From a bacterium (GTDB lineage Bacteria > Vulcanimicrobiota > Xenobia > Xenobiales > Xenobiaceae): DNA of 37,791 bases. The DNA lies in NCBI GenBank assembly GCA_022839105.1, contig JALHDH010000054.1, positions 1 through 37,791 of the forward strand. The letters are read 5' to 3'. Shown in pieces: positions 24,407 through 32,876 of the stretch. A program made the position numbers and the translations under genes. The first letter of the stretch is position 1. Each line of letters opens with the position of its first letter. The notes beneath the pieces are model-generated. The model was not told where the DNA came from. It was given only the letters and a program-made list of their open reading frames with translations, and did no database searches.

Positions 24407-24439
24407 GGGCCGGCCCCGAACGAAGCGAAGACCGCCCCC

Positions 24440-25885
24440 ATGAGCCCGGGGTCCGCCATGGTCCGCCTGCTGGGGCAAGAGTCCCGCCGTTCCCAGCGCT
24501 GGACCATGTTCACCGTCTTCTTGTTCCTGACCCCCGCCATCGGGGCCGCGCTGACCGAATCGCAAGCCTTCCGCACCTTCCTGATCCTGCTGGCGGCCAC
24601 GCTGGGCGTGCTGGTCCCCCTGGCCCAACTGGCCGGAGACGGGCTGGCGCTGGTCTCGCTTCGTCGAGGGCGTTGCCTGGAGGAGATCCTGCTCACCCGA
24701 CTCAAGGCCCGCGAGGTGGTGGACCAGGTGGCCCTTCACGGAGTCCTCTCGGTGCTGGGTCCGGGACTGGCGGTCTTCCTTCCCCTGATGGCGGGCCTGC
24801 TGGCCTTTGTTCCGGTCGAGTCCCGCCCGGGGGTCCTGGCGGCCACCATCCTGTGGTTCCCGGCCACGGCCCTGCTGACCTGGGCCGCCTCCAACACCGT
24901 CCAGGCCGCCGTCGCCTGGTCCGAGGGCCAGGAACCCCTGGTCTGCGCCGTGCTGGTCGGAATCCTGGGAGCCACGGCCGGTCTGCTCCTCCTGGCCGGC
25001 ACCCTCCCAGGGGCCGTCCTGGTGGCGGCGACCCTTCTCGCATGGGGATTCCTGGCCCGCGAGATGGCCCGGACCGGACTCGAGAGCCTCCCCACCCGGC
25101 AATCGGCCCGGCGCCACCCGGCCCTCTCCCCCGAGAAGGCCCGCCGCCTGCAGAATCCCATCGCCTATCGGGAACTCTCCCGAACCCGCCCCGAGGGGCC
25201 GGCCCGGCTCCTGGCCCGGCTGCTTCCCGGAGTCGTCCTGATCCTGTTCTGCCAGGCCTCTTCACCCGACCTGCTCCAGCCTCTGGCCTGGATGCTCCTG
25301 ACGGTGATCCAGCCGGCCCGGGCCTCGCTGGCCACGTTGGGCGCCCTGACCGGAGAGCGCGAGGGACGGACCCTGGAGGTCCTGGCCCTGACCGGGATCC
25401 GACCCGCCGAGTTCCTGGACGGCTGGGCCCTGTGGGCAGTCCGCCCCCTGCTCGTGGAGACCCTGGCCCTGGCGGGGCTGCTGGCCCTGCTGGCCCTGCC
25501 GGGCGATCCCTCGGAAGCCCAGGCCGTGAAGGTGGGACTTCCGGACCTCCTGTTGAAGGTCGCCTTCGGGGCCTGGCTGGGCCTCTTCGTCTCGGCCCTG
25601 ACCCGGACCCGCCGGGAGGCCTTCGGCGGACTCTTCCTGGCCTGGGTCGCAGGCGGGCTGTACCTGGCGCTGGCCCCTGGGGCCTTCGGCAGCCTGCTGG
25701 CGATCCGGCTGGACGCGCCCGACCTGCGAACGGCGGCCCCGACCGCGGGCCCGCTCCTGGGGCTGGCCGGCACCGCGCTGGGAGTTCTGGCCTTGCGCGC
25801 CCTGACCCTGGTCCGGACCCGGGCCGCCTTTGCCCCTCAGACGCCCAGAACCCGAGATTCCGAGAAGCCTCCTGGAGGAACCTGA
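24440..25885 (+). CDS. ABC-2-type transporter permease
   Basis: A 481-residue membrane protein with about twelve hydrophobic segments in two halves. Each half has a cytoplasmic coupling-like segment: RRGRCLEEILLTRLKAREVV (residues about 74-93) and GEREGRTLEVLALTGIRPAE (about 307-326). The second matches the ABC-2 permease signature (E-R-x-x-G-T-L-E-x-L). No ATPase gene adjoins it, so its ATP-binding partner must be elsewhere. The stop TGA overlaps the ATG of the radical SAM gene, so the two are coupled. Substrate unknown; lipid or lipid-linked export would fit the neighbour but is inference. Confidence 0.7.
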   Translation: MSPGSAMVRLLGQESRRSQRWTMFTVFLFLTPAIGAALTESQAFRTFLILLAATLGVLVPLAQLAGDGLALVSLRRGRCLEEILLTRLKAREVVDQVALHGVLSVLGPGLAVFLPLMAGLLAFVPVESRPGVLAATILWFPATALLTWAASNTVQAAVAWSEGQEPLVCAVLVGILGATAGLLLLAGTLPGAVLVAATLLAWGFLAREMARTGLESLPTRQSARRHPALSPEKARRLQNPIAYRELSRTRPEGPARLLARLLPGVVLILFCQASSPDLLQPLAWMLLTVIQPARASLATLGALTGEREGRTLEVLALTGIRPAEFLDGWALWAVRPLLVETLALAGLLALLALPGDPSEAQAVKVGLPDLLLKVAFGAWLGLFVSALTRTRREAFGGLFLAWVAGGLYLALAPGAFGSLLAIRLDAPDLRTAAPTAGPLLGLAGTALGVLALRALTLVRTRAAFAPQTPRTRDSEKPPGGT

Positions 25886-27234
25886 TGAGCGAAACCCTGA
25901 TCCGGCAGACCTGGTCGGTCTGCCCCGAGTGCCTCGAGGAGCTGCCCGCCCGGGTGGTGGAGGACGGCGGCGCGGTCTACCTTCGGAAGGACTGCCCCGA
26001 GCACGGAGCCTCCGAGTGCCTGCTCTCGCGCCACGCCTGGTACTACGAGGCCCTGGATCGCTACTACTTCTCGGTCATGCCCGAGGAGATCCGCCAGAGG
26101 GACTACCTGATCCGGGTCAACGAGCGCTGCAACCTCAAGTGCCCGATCTGCCTGGCCTCGGCGGTGGACACGAAGGATGGCCCCCCGCCCACTCCCGACA
26201 TGGAGCTCGAGCGGCTCGAAGCCTTCATGGACACCCACCGCCCGGGGTCGCTCAAGATCGACCTGATCTCGGCCGAGCCCACCCTGCGCCAGGATCTCCC
26301 CGAGATCCTGCGCGCCATCAAGAAGCGCGGGCATATCTCGTCGCTGCACACCAACGGGCTGCGCCTGGCCGACCGGGACTACCTGCGGACCCTCAAGGCC
26401 GCCGGGCTCGACGAGGTCTTCCTGCAGATGGACGGCTTCGACGACGAGGCCTACCTGAAGATCCGGGGAGCCCGCCTGGCCCGCACCAAGGTCCGGATCC
26501 TGGAGAACCTCGAGGCCGAGGGGGTGGCCACCAGCCTGGTCATGGTGGTCATGCCCGGCTGCAACGAATCCGAGATCCCCAAGGTGCTGGACTACGCCGC
26601 CTCGCGCCCCTTCATCCGGGAGGTCATGTTCCTGGGCACCCGGGCCCTGGGCTATTTCCGAGGCAACGAAGAGCTCCTGATGCCCGACCAGGTGATCGAC
26701 CTGGTCGAGGAGCTCTGCGGCGGCTTGTGCCCCAGGCCCGAAGTCTTCCGGTTCCAGAAGCTGTACTTCGCCCTGCTCTCGGTGCTGGGGGTGCGCAAGT
26801 GCCTGTACGTGCAGCACTACCTGTTGGTGCGGGACCGGGAGGCGGGGGGATTCGTCAACCTGGACCGCTTCATCGACTGGAAGAAGGTCGAGCCGATCCT
26901 GGACGAGCTGCCCCGGACGCCCCGCACCCTCCTGGGCCGACTGGCCTGGCTCTTCCGGCTGGGGCTGGCCCTGCTCAGCCCCCGAGCCCTGCGCCTGCTT
27001 CCGGACTTCCTGTCGCTCCTGATCCGCCTGAAGTTCGGCTGGAGGCTGCGCCGACTGCCCTTCCGACCGCTCCTGATCGGCTACATCACGGCCTGCGACC
27101 CGATCAACCTCGACCGGAAGGTCGGCCAGCACTGCGGCAAGGGTGAGCTGGCCATGGACCTGGGCCTGCACGAATCCGGCTCGGACGCCAACATCGAGCG
27201 CGAGCGGATGTGGGCCCGGCTGCGGAAGTCCTGA
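25885..27234 (+). CDS. Radical SAM protein, Tes/MJ0619-like
   Basis: A 449-residue radical SAM enzyme. The N-terminal zinc-ribbon-like part has Cys13, Cys16, Cys37 and His40 (WSVCPECLEEL, LRKDCPEHG). The [4Fe-4S] site is CNLKCPIC (Cys82, Cys86, Cys89). A C-terminal Cys-bearing motif, ACDPINLDRKVGQHCGKG, may hold a second cluster. The combination of CPEHG domain, CX3CX2C and Cys C-terminus is that of the MJ0619/tetraether-synthase-like group, some of which join lipid tails. The SAM-contact motif is SAEP (residues 129-132) rather than GGEP. SD GGAGG lies 6 nt before ATG 25885, which overlaps the permease stop. Confidence 0.8.
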   Translation: MSETLIRQTWSVCPECLEELPARVVEDGGAVYLRKDCPEHGASECLLSRHAWYYEALDRYYFSVMPEEIRQRDYLIRVNERCNLKCPICLASAVDTKDGPPPTPDMELERLEAFMDTHRPGSLKIDLISAEPTLRQDLPEILRAIKKRGHISSLHTNGLRLADRDYLRTLKAAGLDEVFLQMDGFDDEAYLKIRGARLARTKVRILENLEAEGVATSLVMVVMPGCNESEIPKVLDYAASRPFIREVMFLGTRALGYFRGNEELLMPDQVIDLVEELCGGLCPRPEVFRFQKLYFALLSVLGVRKCLYVQHYLLVRDREAGGFVNLDRFIDWKKVEPILDELPRTPRTLLGRLAWLFRLGLALLSPRALRLLPDFLSLLIRLKFGWRLRRLPFRPLLIGYITACDPINLDRKVGQHCGKGELAMDLGLHESGSDANIERERMWARLRKS

Positions 27235-27325
27235 CCCGCCTCCGCACCCGAGTCGATCCTTGTGTTTCGGGTCGTCGGTGCTGACCAGGAAGATCGAGCC
27301 AGTGAGGGGTGGCGCCAGGGTTTCC

Positions 27326-27363
27326 GGGGGCGACAGGGAAACGCCATCCCCTGTTCTGCCCCC
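27326..27363 (+). other. Intergenic hairpin upstream of the FecR/TPR-like gene
   Basis: GGGGGC (27326-27331) pairs with GCCCCC (27358-27363), and ACAGGG (27333-27338) pairs with CCCTGT (27349-27354): a 12-bp interrupted stem with a 10-nt loop. No T-tract follows. It lies 36 nt before ATG 27400 in the 165-nt gap and could be an attenuator, a processing site or a Rho-related stop. Confidence 0.4.
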
Positions 27364-27399
27364 AACCAGCACCGCTGAATCAGGGGACAAGGAGAAGCC

Positions 27400-28449
27400 A
27401 TGCCGATCACCCGAAGACTCTCGCGCCTGTGCCCGCCGTGGGGCGGATTGGCGTTCAGCCAGGCCTCTCTCCGCGTCCTCATGACGCTGGTCTGCCTGGC
27501 CTTCCTGGCGGTGCCCGCCACCGCCGGCGACCCTGCGGCGCTGGCGGTTTCGGTCCGGGGGCCCGCCCGCGTGCTGGTCCTGCCGCCTGGCGGAGGAACG
27601 CTCCGGCAGGCAACCGTCACCCGACTCCACAGTCTTGACACCTTGCCGGCTGGGGTCTTCGTGCAGGTCGGGGCGAGTGGCCAGATCTGCCTGATCTACC
27701 ACGCCGACGGCCATCGCGAGGACCTGACCGGGCCCTGCCTGGTGCGCGTGGCGCCGGGGGGCAGCCACCTGGTGAAAGGAGCCGCCCAGGCCATCCAGCA
27801 CTCCGAGAGCGAGGTCGCCGAGGCGGTCTCGCCGGCACCGGTGGTTCGCGCCCAGGGCTCGCCCGGAACCCGGATTTCCGTCAGCAATTCCCAAGGCGTC
27901 CCGAAGTTCACCTGGTCGACGGACTACCTGGGCCCGCTGCTGGCCGTCCTCTACCAGCCCGGCCCGCCGCGCGTCAACGTGTGGTCCTCCGAGCAGAGCG
28001 GCAAGTCAATCCTCTACTCGGGGCCCACCCTGATGGCCGACACCCCCTACGTGTTCCAACTCGAGCAGGACGACCGAGCCCTGGCGGCGGTGCGGCTCCA
28101 GGTGAGTTCCTCTGGGGCCATGGCCTCTCTGGGGAACGCCCGGGCCGAGGTCCAGAAGTCGCTTGACGACCCGGCGTCCCTGGCGCTGCTGGCCCTGGCC
28201 CTGGACCAGAGGGGTGACCTGTCCGGCGCCGTGCAGACCATGCAGTCGGCCCTGGACAAGCAGCCGGACGACGCCGCCTTCGTGCGCCGCATGTCGGAGA
28301 TGGTCGCCGAGATGGGTGACGAGGCCCGGGCCAATGTGCTGCGCAACCGGGCCAAAGGCCTGGAGGACTCCTTCCCGGGCCTGAGCACGGCCGACGCCAG
28401 CGGGTTGGACCTCTACCTGGAGGGAGTAGTCGACCCCTTCATCTGGTAG
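27400..28449 (+). CDS. Secreted FecR-like/TPR protein of unknown function
   Basis: A 349-residue exported protein. A long N-terminal signal region (hydrophobic core about 26-42, cleavage near ATAGD) is followed by a beta-rich module. VTRLHSLDTLPAGVFVQVGASGQICLIYHADG resembles FecR-type domains (threshold, effect of a property, ADG turn). A Ser/Trp-rich beta segment comes next (about 150-235). The C-terminus has one or two TPR-like helices: DPASLALLALALDQRGDLSGAVQTMQSAL. No catalytic residues are evident. SD AAGGAG lies 5 nt before the ATG. The assignment to FecR is by pattern only. Confidence 0.6.
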   Translation: MPITRRLSRLCPPWGGLAFSQASLRVLMTLVCLAFLAVPATAGDPAALAVSVRGPARVLVLPPGGGTLRQATVTRLHSLDTLPAGVFVQVGASGQICLIYHADGHREDLTGPCLVRVAPGGSHLVKGAAQAIQHSESEVAEAVSPAPVVRAQGSPGTRISVSNSQGVPKFTWSTDYLGPLLAVLYQPGPPRVNVWSSEQSGKSILYSGPTLMADTPYVFQLEQDDRALAAVRLQVSSSGAMASLGNARAEVQKSLDDPASLALLALALDQRGDLSGAVQTMQSALDKQPDDAAFVRRMSEMVAEMGDEARANVLRNRAKGLEDSFPGLSTADASGLDLYLEGVVDPFIW

Positions 28450-28555
28450 AGATGCGGAGGCTCATCGAAAAGCGCGTGAAGGGCCTCCATCACGAGGCCA
28501 GCGGATCTGAGCATGCCCGGAGGGGGATCCTCGGCGGGACCCGAAGTCTCCGCTC

Positions 28556-29524
28556 ATGTTCGGTTTCCTGAAGCCCCGGGCCGGCCTGTGCTGTCACGTG
28601 CGCAGCGCCCTGAACGAGCACCTGTGCGCGGCGTGTCATGGGATGGCAGGATTTGGCGGGCGACCCTTGGCGTTGCTGACCAACTACGACGCCACCTTCT
28701 GGCTGGTGGTAGCCAGCGCCCTCTGCGGGGCCCCGTCCCAGGCGGCGCCCCAGGCTTGCACTTTGCTGCCCTTCCGCAAGGTGGCTGTGACGGCAGCGCC
28801 TCCCCGGGCGGTCGCGGTGATGGCGGCTTTGAACCTGTTGCTGCTGGCCGCCAAATTGCGGGACGATGTCTCCGATGGGGAGGGCTTCGGACGGCGGGCG
28901 GCCGGCTGGGCTTTGGGGCCCTGGACCCGGCGGGCGCGGCGGTTCCTGGCCCGGGAGGGTTTCCCGGTGCAGGCCGTGGACGGGCTGGCGGAGGCCCAGG
29001 CACTGGTGGAACGTCGTGATTCCACCCTGGAGGCGCTGGAGGCCCCGACTGCAGGCGCCCTGGCGGCGTGCTTTGGCTACCTCGGCATTCTCTGCGGAGG
29101 CTGGCGGGCCGAGGCGTCCCGCCTGGGTGCTGCCCTGGGGCGACTGCTGTACCTCTGGGACGCCGTCTCGGATCAGGAGGAGGACGCCCGTCGGGGGAGG
29201 TTCAATGCCCTGACGGCTTGCGCCGTGGAAGAGGCCTCTGAGAGGCTGCAGGCGCACCTGCTTGCCGTGAAGGAAGCCCTGGCGGCCCTGCCCCTCGGCG
29301 AGCGGCAAGCCCTGACCGACGGGGTGATCGGAGGGCTGGAGCGCGAGATCCTGGGTCTCCCGCCGATCCGGGCGACCAGCGACTGCTGCGACTGCTGCTC
29401 GTGCTGTTGCTCGGATCAGGACGCCTGCGAGGCCTGCGGCTGCTGCTGTGACCTGGGCGAATGCTGCCAAAAGTGCTGCCCAGACAACCCCTGTCAACGG
29501 CGGAGGCGCTCCCTGCTCGGCTGA
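28556..29524 (+). CDS. DUF5685 protein with a 17-cysteine C-terminal tail
   Basis: A 322-residue helical protein. The N-terminus (MFGFLKPRAG, then HLCAACHGM, ALLTNYDATFW) matches DUF5685. Two Asp-rich helices, KLRDDVSD (Asp103, Asp104, Asp107) and WDAVSDQEEDARRG (Asp202, Asp206, Asp210), are placed like the metal-binding motifs of isoprenoid-synthase-fold enzymes, but no such activity is established. Residues 277-313 contain 17 Cys in 37 positions, mostly CC and CCC runs, pointing to a metal or Fe-S binding tail. The SD is weak. Neighbours are a secreted protein and the Kef/Usp operon. Confidence 0.75.
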   Translation: MFGFLKPRAGLCCHVRSALNEHLCAACHGMAGFGGRPLALLTNYDATFWLVVASALCGAPSQAAPQACTLLPFRKVAVTAAPPRAVAVMAALNLLLLAAKLRDDVSDGEGFGRRAAGWALGPWTRRARRFLAREGFPVQAVDGLAEAQALVERRDSTLEALEAPTAGALAACFGYLGILCGGWRAEASRLGAALGRLLYLWDAVSDQEEDARRGRFNALTACAVEEASERLQAHLLAVKEALAALPLGERQALTDGVIGGLEREILGLPPIRATSDCCDCCSCCCSDQDACEACGCCCDLGECCQKCCPDNPCQRRRRSLLG

Positions 29525-29601
29525 GCCGGGGGCCTGTGCCAAAGGCAACCCCAAACCCTCGCTGAAGGAATTCGTCCCCGCCCTGGGAAGGGATTCTCTC
29601 C

Positions 29602-31248
29602 ATGCCCCCCTCCTCGCCCTGGGCCAACCTCTCGGATTTCGGCGCCATCGTGGTGGCGGGGGCCGTGATGATCTCCCTGACCCGCCGCCTGAAGGTCCCA
29701 GGGATCATGGCCTGCATCCTGGCCGGACTCCTGCTGGGACCGGTGCTGGGGCTGGTCGAGGTCTCGCCTCTCTCGCACACCATCGCCGAGGTCGGCACGA
29801 TCCTGCTGCTCTTCCTGGTGGGCCTGGAGCTGAGCCTGGTCAAGCTGCGCGACATCGGCCGGGTGGCCGTGGTGGCCGGCCTGGGTCAGGTGGTCTTCAC
29901 GGCCGTGGGAGGCTTCGGCCTGAACCTCCTCCTGGGCTATCGACCCGTCGAGGCCCTGCTGATCGCCACGGCCCTGACCTTCTCCAGCACGGTGGTGGTG
30001 GTCAAGCTGCTGGAGGACAAGGGCGAGCTGAACGCGCTGTACGGACGCGTCGCGGTGGGCATCTTCCTGGTCCAGGACCTGGTCGTGATCGTCGCCCTGA
30101 CCATGCTGGCCGGACTCTCGGGAGAAAGGGGCCTGGACCCTGCGGACCTGCTGGAAGGGCTGGCCGGGAGCTTCGCCGGCATGGCCGTCCTGCTGGGCGT
30201 GGCGGTCTTGAGCTCGCGCTACCTCCTGCCCCGCCCGGCGGCCTGGATGGTCCGCTCCTCGGAGGGCTTCCTGGTCTGGTCCCTGGTCTGGTGCTTCGCC
30301 TTCGTGGCCGGAGCCCGCCAGATGGGGCTTTCTCCCGAGATCGGAGCCTTCCTGGCGGGTCTGAGCCTGGCCCAGTTGCCCTTCAACGAGAACCTTCGAC
30401 TGCGGGTCCGGCCCTTGATGAACTTCGCGATCGCGATCTTCTTCGTGGTGCTGGGCGTGCAGATGGAGTTGGGAGCCGCCCTGGACCGCTGGGGCACCTC
30501 GGTGCTCCTCTCGCTCTTCGTCCTGGTGGGCAACCCCTTGATCTTCCTGGTCCTGATCGCGCGCTGCGGCTACTCGGAGAGGACCGCCTTCCTGGCCGGC
30601 GTCACGGTGGCCCAGATCAGCGAGTTCTCCTTCATCTTCATCGCCATGGCCGCGCGGGCCGGCCTGGTGGACCACTCGGCGGTGGCGGTCACCGCCCTGG
30701 TGGGCCTGGTCACCATCGCGGGCTCGGCCTACATGATCCTCTACAACGAGCCCCTGCACCGCTGGTTCCACCGCCGGGGCCTGCTGCGCTGGTTGAGGGC
30801 CCCCGAGGACGAGAAGGTCGAGGTGTCCCCCCACCTCCACCGGGAGGGGCACGTGGTGGTGGTGGGCATGAACGCCATGGGCCGCAAGCTGGCCCAGGAC
30901 CTGATGCGTTGGGGAGCCGAGGTGGTGGCCGTGGACACCGATCACCACAAGCTGGAGGGCCTGAGCTGCACCACCGTGCTGGGCAGCGCCGATCACCTGG
31001 AGATCCTGCGCGAGGCCGACGCCGAGACGGCGGGGCTGGTGATCACCGCCCTGCGGATCGAGGACTCCAATCGCCTGCTGGTCCGGCGCTGCCGCGACAT
31101 GGGGGTCCCCGTGGCGGTCCATGTCTTCGACCGCTCGGTGGGCGAGGGCCTGGAGGAGCTCCCTCCAGAGGCCCTGATCCAGCCCAAGGAAGCCGGCTAT
31201 CGGGTGCTCGTCGAGCACCTGGGCCGCCTGGGGGTGGCGGTCTCATGA
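29602..31248 (+). CDS. Kef-type CPA2 cation:proton antiporter with TrkA-N domain
   Basis: A 548-residue antiporter. Residues 1-390 hold about twelve membrane helices of the CPA2 family, including the LTFSSTVVVVKLL, LVQDLVVIVAL and VAQISEFSFIF signatures. Residues about 415-540 are a TrkA-N (RCK) domain with the nucleotide site VVVVGMNAMGRKLAQDL and acidic strand end VDTDHHKL, which gates transport by NAD(H) or a similar ligand. The function is K+ or Na+ efflux in exchange for H+. The stop overlaps the start of a second, divergent Kef-type gene (ATGA at 31245-31248). Confidence 0.88.
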   Translation: MPPSSPWANLSDFGAIVVAGAVMISLTRRLKVPGIMACILAGLLLGPVLGLVEVSPLSHTIAEVGTILLLFLVGLELSLVKLRDIGRVAVVAGLGQVVFTAVGGFGLNLLLGYRPVEALLIATALTFSSTVVVVKLLEDKGELNALYGRVAVGIFLVQDLVVIVALTMLAGLSGERGLDPADLLEGLAGSFAGMAVLLGVAVLSSRYLLPRPAAWMVRSSEGFLVWSLVWCFAFVAGARQMGLSPEIGAFLAGLSLAQLPFNENLRLRVRPLMNFAIAIFFVVLGVQMELGAALDRWGTSVLLSLFVLVGNPLIFLVLIARCGYSERTAFLAGVTVAQISEFSFIFIAMAARAGLVDHSAVAVTALVGLVTIAGSAYMILYNEPLHRWFHRRGLLRWLRAPEDEKVEVSPHLHREGHVVVVGMNAMGRKLAQDLMRWGAEVVAVDTDHHKLEGLSCTTVLGSADHLEILREADAETAGLVITALRIEDSNRLLVRRCRDMGVPVAVHVFDRSVGEGLEELPPEALIQPKEAGYRVLVEHLGRLGVAVS

Positions 31249-32876
31249 AGGAACTGACCGCTCTCCTGCTGGCGGCGGCGGCCGCCTTGGGCCTGGCCCG
31301 GGCCACCCGCCTGCCGGCCGTCCCCTTCCTGCTGGCCTCCGGGCTGGCCCTGGGCAGTCTGTGGCCCGCCCTGCACGGAGGCCTGGACGGCCTGCTCCTC
31401 CTGGGGCTGACGGTCCTGATGTTCGCCGCGGGCATCGAGTTGAATCCCAGCCGGGTCGGGAGTCAGTGGCGGCCCGCCCTGGAAGTGGGCCTGTTCCAGT
31501 TCGCGGTGCTGGGCCTGGCCGGGTGGGCCCTGGCCGGATTCTTCGGACTCCCCGCCCAGGCCGCCCTGTACGTGGGGATGGCCACGGCTGCCAGCTCGAC
31601 CCTGGTGGTCGTCCGCCTGCTGGCCCTGCGCGGGGAGCTGGCCCACCCCACCGCCCGGATGGTCCTGGGGGTCCTGCTGCTGCAGGATCTCCTGGTGATC
31701 CTCCTGATCCCGATCCTGGCCCGTGGGGGACAAGGCCTCTCAGGCTTGGCCGGCGGGCTCCTCGGGACCCTGGGCCTCGTGGCCCTGGCCTTCTTCTGCC
31801 AGCGCCAGGTCTTTCCCCGGCTGATCCTGGCCCGCCAATCCGAGGACGAAGGCCTGGTCATGTCGGTGATGGCCATCCTCTTCGGCTTCCTGGGGCTGAC
31901 CTGGTGGCTGGGGCTCCCCCTGGTGGCCGGAGCCTTCCTGGCCGGGTTCGCCCTCTCCGAGTTCCCGGTCAGCGGAGTGGTCCGAGGCCAGCTCGGATCC
32001 CTGTGGGACTTCTTCGGGGCCCTCTTCTTCACGGCCCTGGGAGCCATGGTCCAGGTCCCCGACCTGCAGATCCTCTTGAAGGCCCTCGCCCTGACCACCC
32101 TGCTGGTGGTCCTCACCCCGATCCTGGTGGCCCTGCTGGCCGAGCGGGCGGGGTTCTCGGCCCGGGCCTCGGTGGAGGCGGGGCTTCTCCTGGCCCAGAC
32201 CTCCGAGCTCTCCCTGGTCCTGGGCCTCCACGGCCTGGGTGCGGGAATCCTGGACTCCCACACCTTCTCTCTGGTGGCCCTGGTCACCGCCCTGACCATG
32301 CTCCTGACTCCGCTTCTGACCCTGCCCCAGGTCACCCGACGGCTGATGTATCTCCACCCCTCCCGACGTCGTCGCTGTCACGCGGCCATCTGTCGGCGCC
32401 CTGAGGAGCCGCTCCCCTCCCAGGACCACGTGGTCGTGCTGGGATGCGGCGAGACCGGAGGGCTCCTGCTCGAACACCTGGATCCCGAGACCACCCTGGC
32501 CATCGACCAGGATCCCTCGGTGGTCGGGGACCTCTGCGAGAGGGGCTTCCGATGCGTGCGCGGGGATGGCGTGGATCGGGCCCTGTTGGAGCGGGTCGGG
32601 GCCTGCCGGGCCCGGGTGGTGGTCTCGACCATGGCCCGGGTGGAGGACAACCTGAAGATCCTCAAGTTGGTGGCCCCCGTCCCCGTGCTGATCCGGGTCT
32701 TCGACAGTGCCGACGCCCGACGCCTCGAGGAGGCGGGCGGAACTCCCATCCTGCACTCGGAGGCCGCCGCCTCCGAGTTCCTGGCCCACCTCCAGGCCTC
32801 TCGACCCGACCTGGTCCGGACCGGGTTGGTCCTGGACGCGGGCAAGCCCAACCTGGCGGAGGTGCAGGCCTCGTGA
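31245..32876 (+). CDS. Second Kef-type CPA2 antiporter with TrkA-N domain
   Basis: A 543-residue paralogue of the preceding gene, clearly diverged from it. Membrane part about 1-385 (AASSTLVVVRLL, LLQDLLVILLI, LAQTSELSLVLG) and a TrkA-N domain about 405-525 with VVVLGCGETGGLLLEHL and the acidic end AIDQDPSVV. ATG 31245 overlaps the previous stop, and GTG 32873 of the triple-Usp gene overlaps its own stop, so three genes are coupled. Two different antiporters in tandem could assemble together or respond to different ions. Confidence 0.85.
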   Translation: MKELTALLLAAAAALGLARATRLPAVPFLLASGLALGSLWPALHGGLDGLLLLGLTVLMFAAGIELNPSRVGSQWRPALEVGLFQFAVLGLAGWALAGFFGLPAQAALYVGMATAASSTLVVVRLLALRGELAHPTARMVLGVLLLQDLLVILLIPILARGGQGLSGLAGGLLGTLGLVALAFFCQRQVFPRLILARQSEDEGLVMSVMAILFGFLGLTWWLGLPLVAGAFLAGFALSEFPVSGVVRGQLGSLWDFFGALFFTALGAMVQVPDLQILLKALALTTLLVVLTPILVALLAERAGFSARASVEAGLLLAQTSELSLVLGLHGLGAGILDSHTFSLVALVTALTMLLTPLLTLPQVTRRLMYLHPSRRRRCHAAICRRPEEPLPSQDHVVVLGCGETGGLLLEHLDPETTLAIDQDPSVVGDLCERGFRCVRGDGVDRALLERVGACRARVVVSTMARVEDNLKILKLVAPVPVLIRVFDSADARRLEEAGGTPILHSEAAASEFLAHLQASRPDLVRTGLVLDAGKPNLAEVQAS

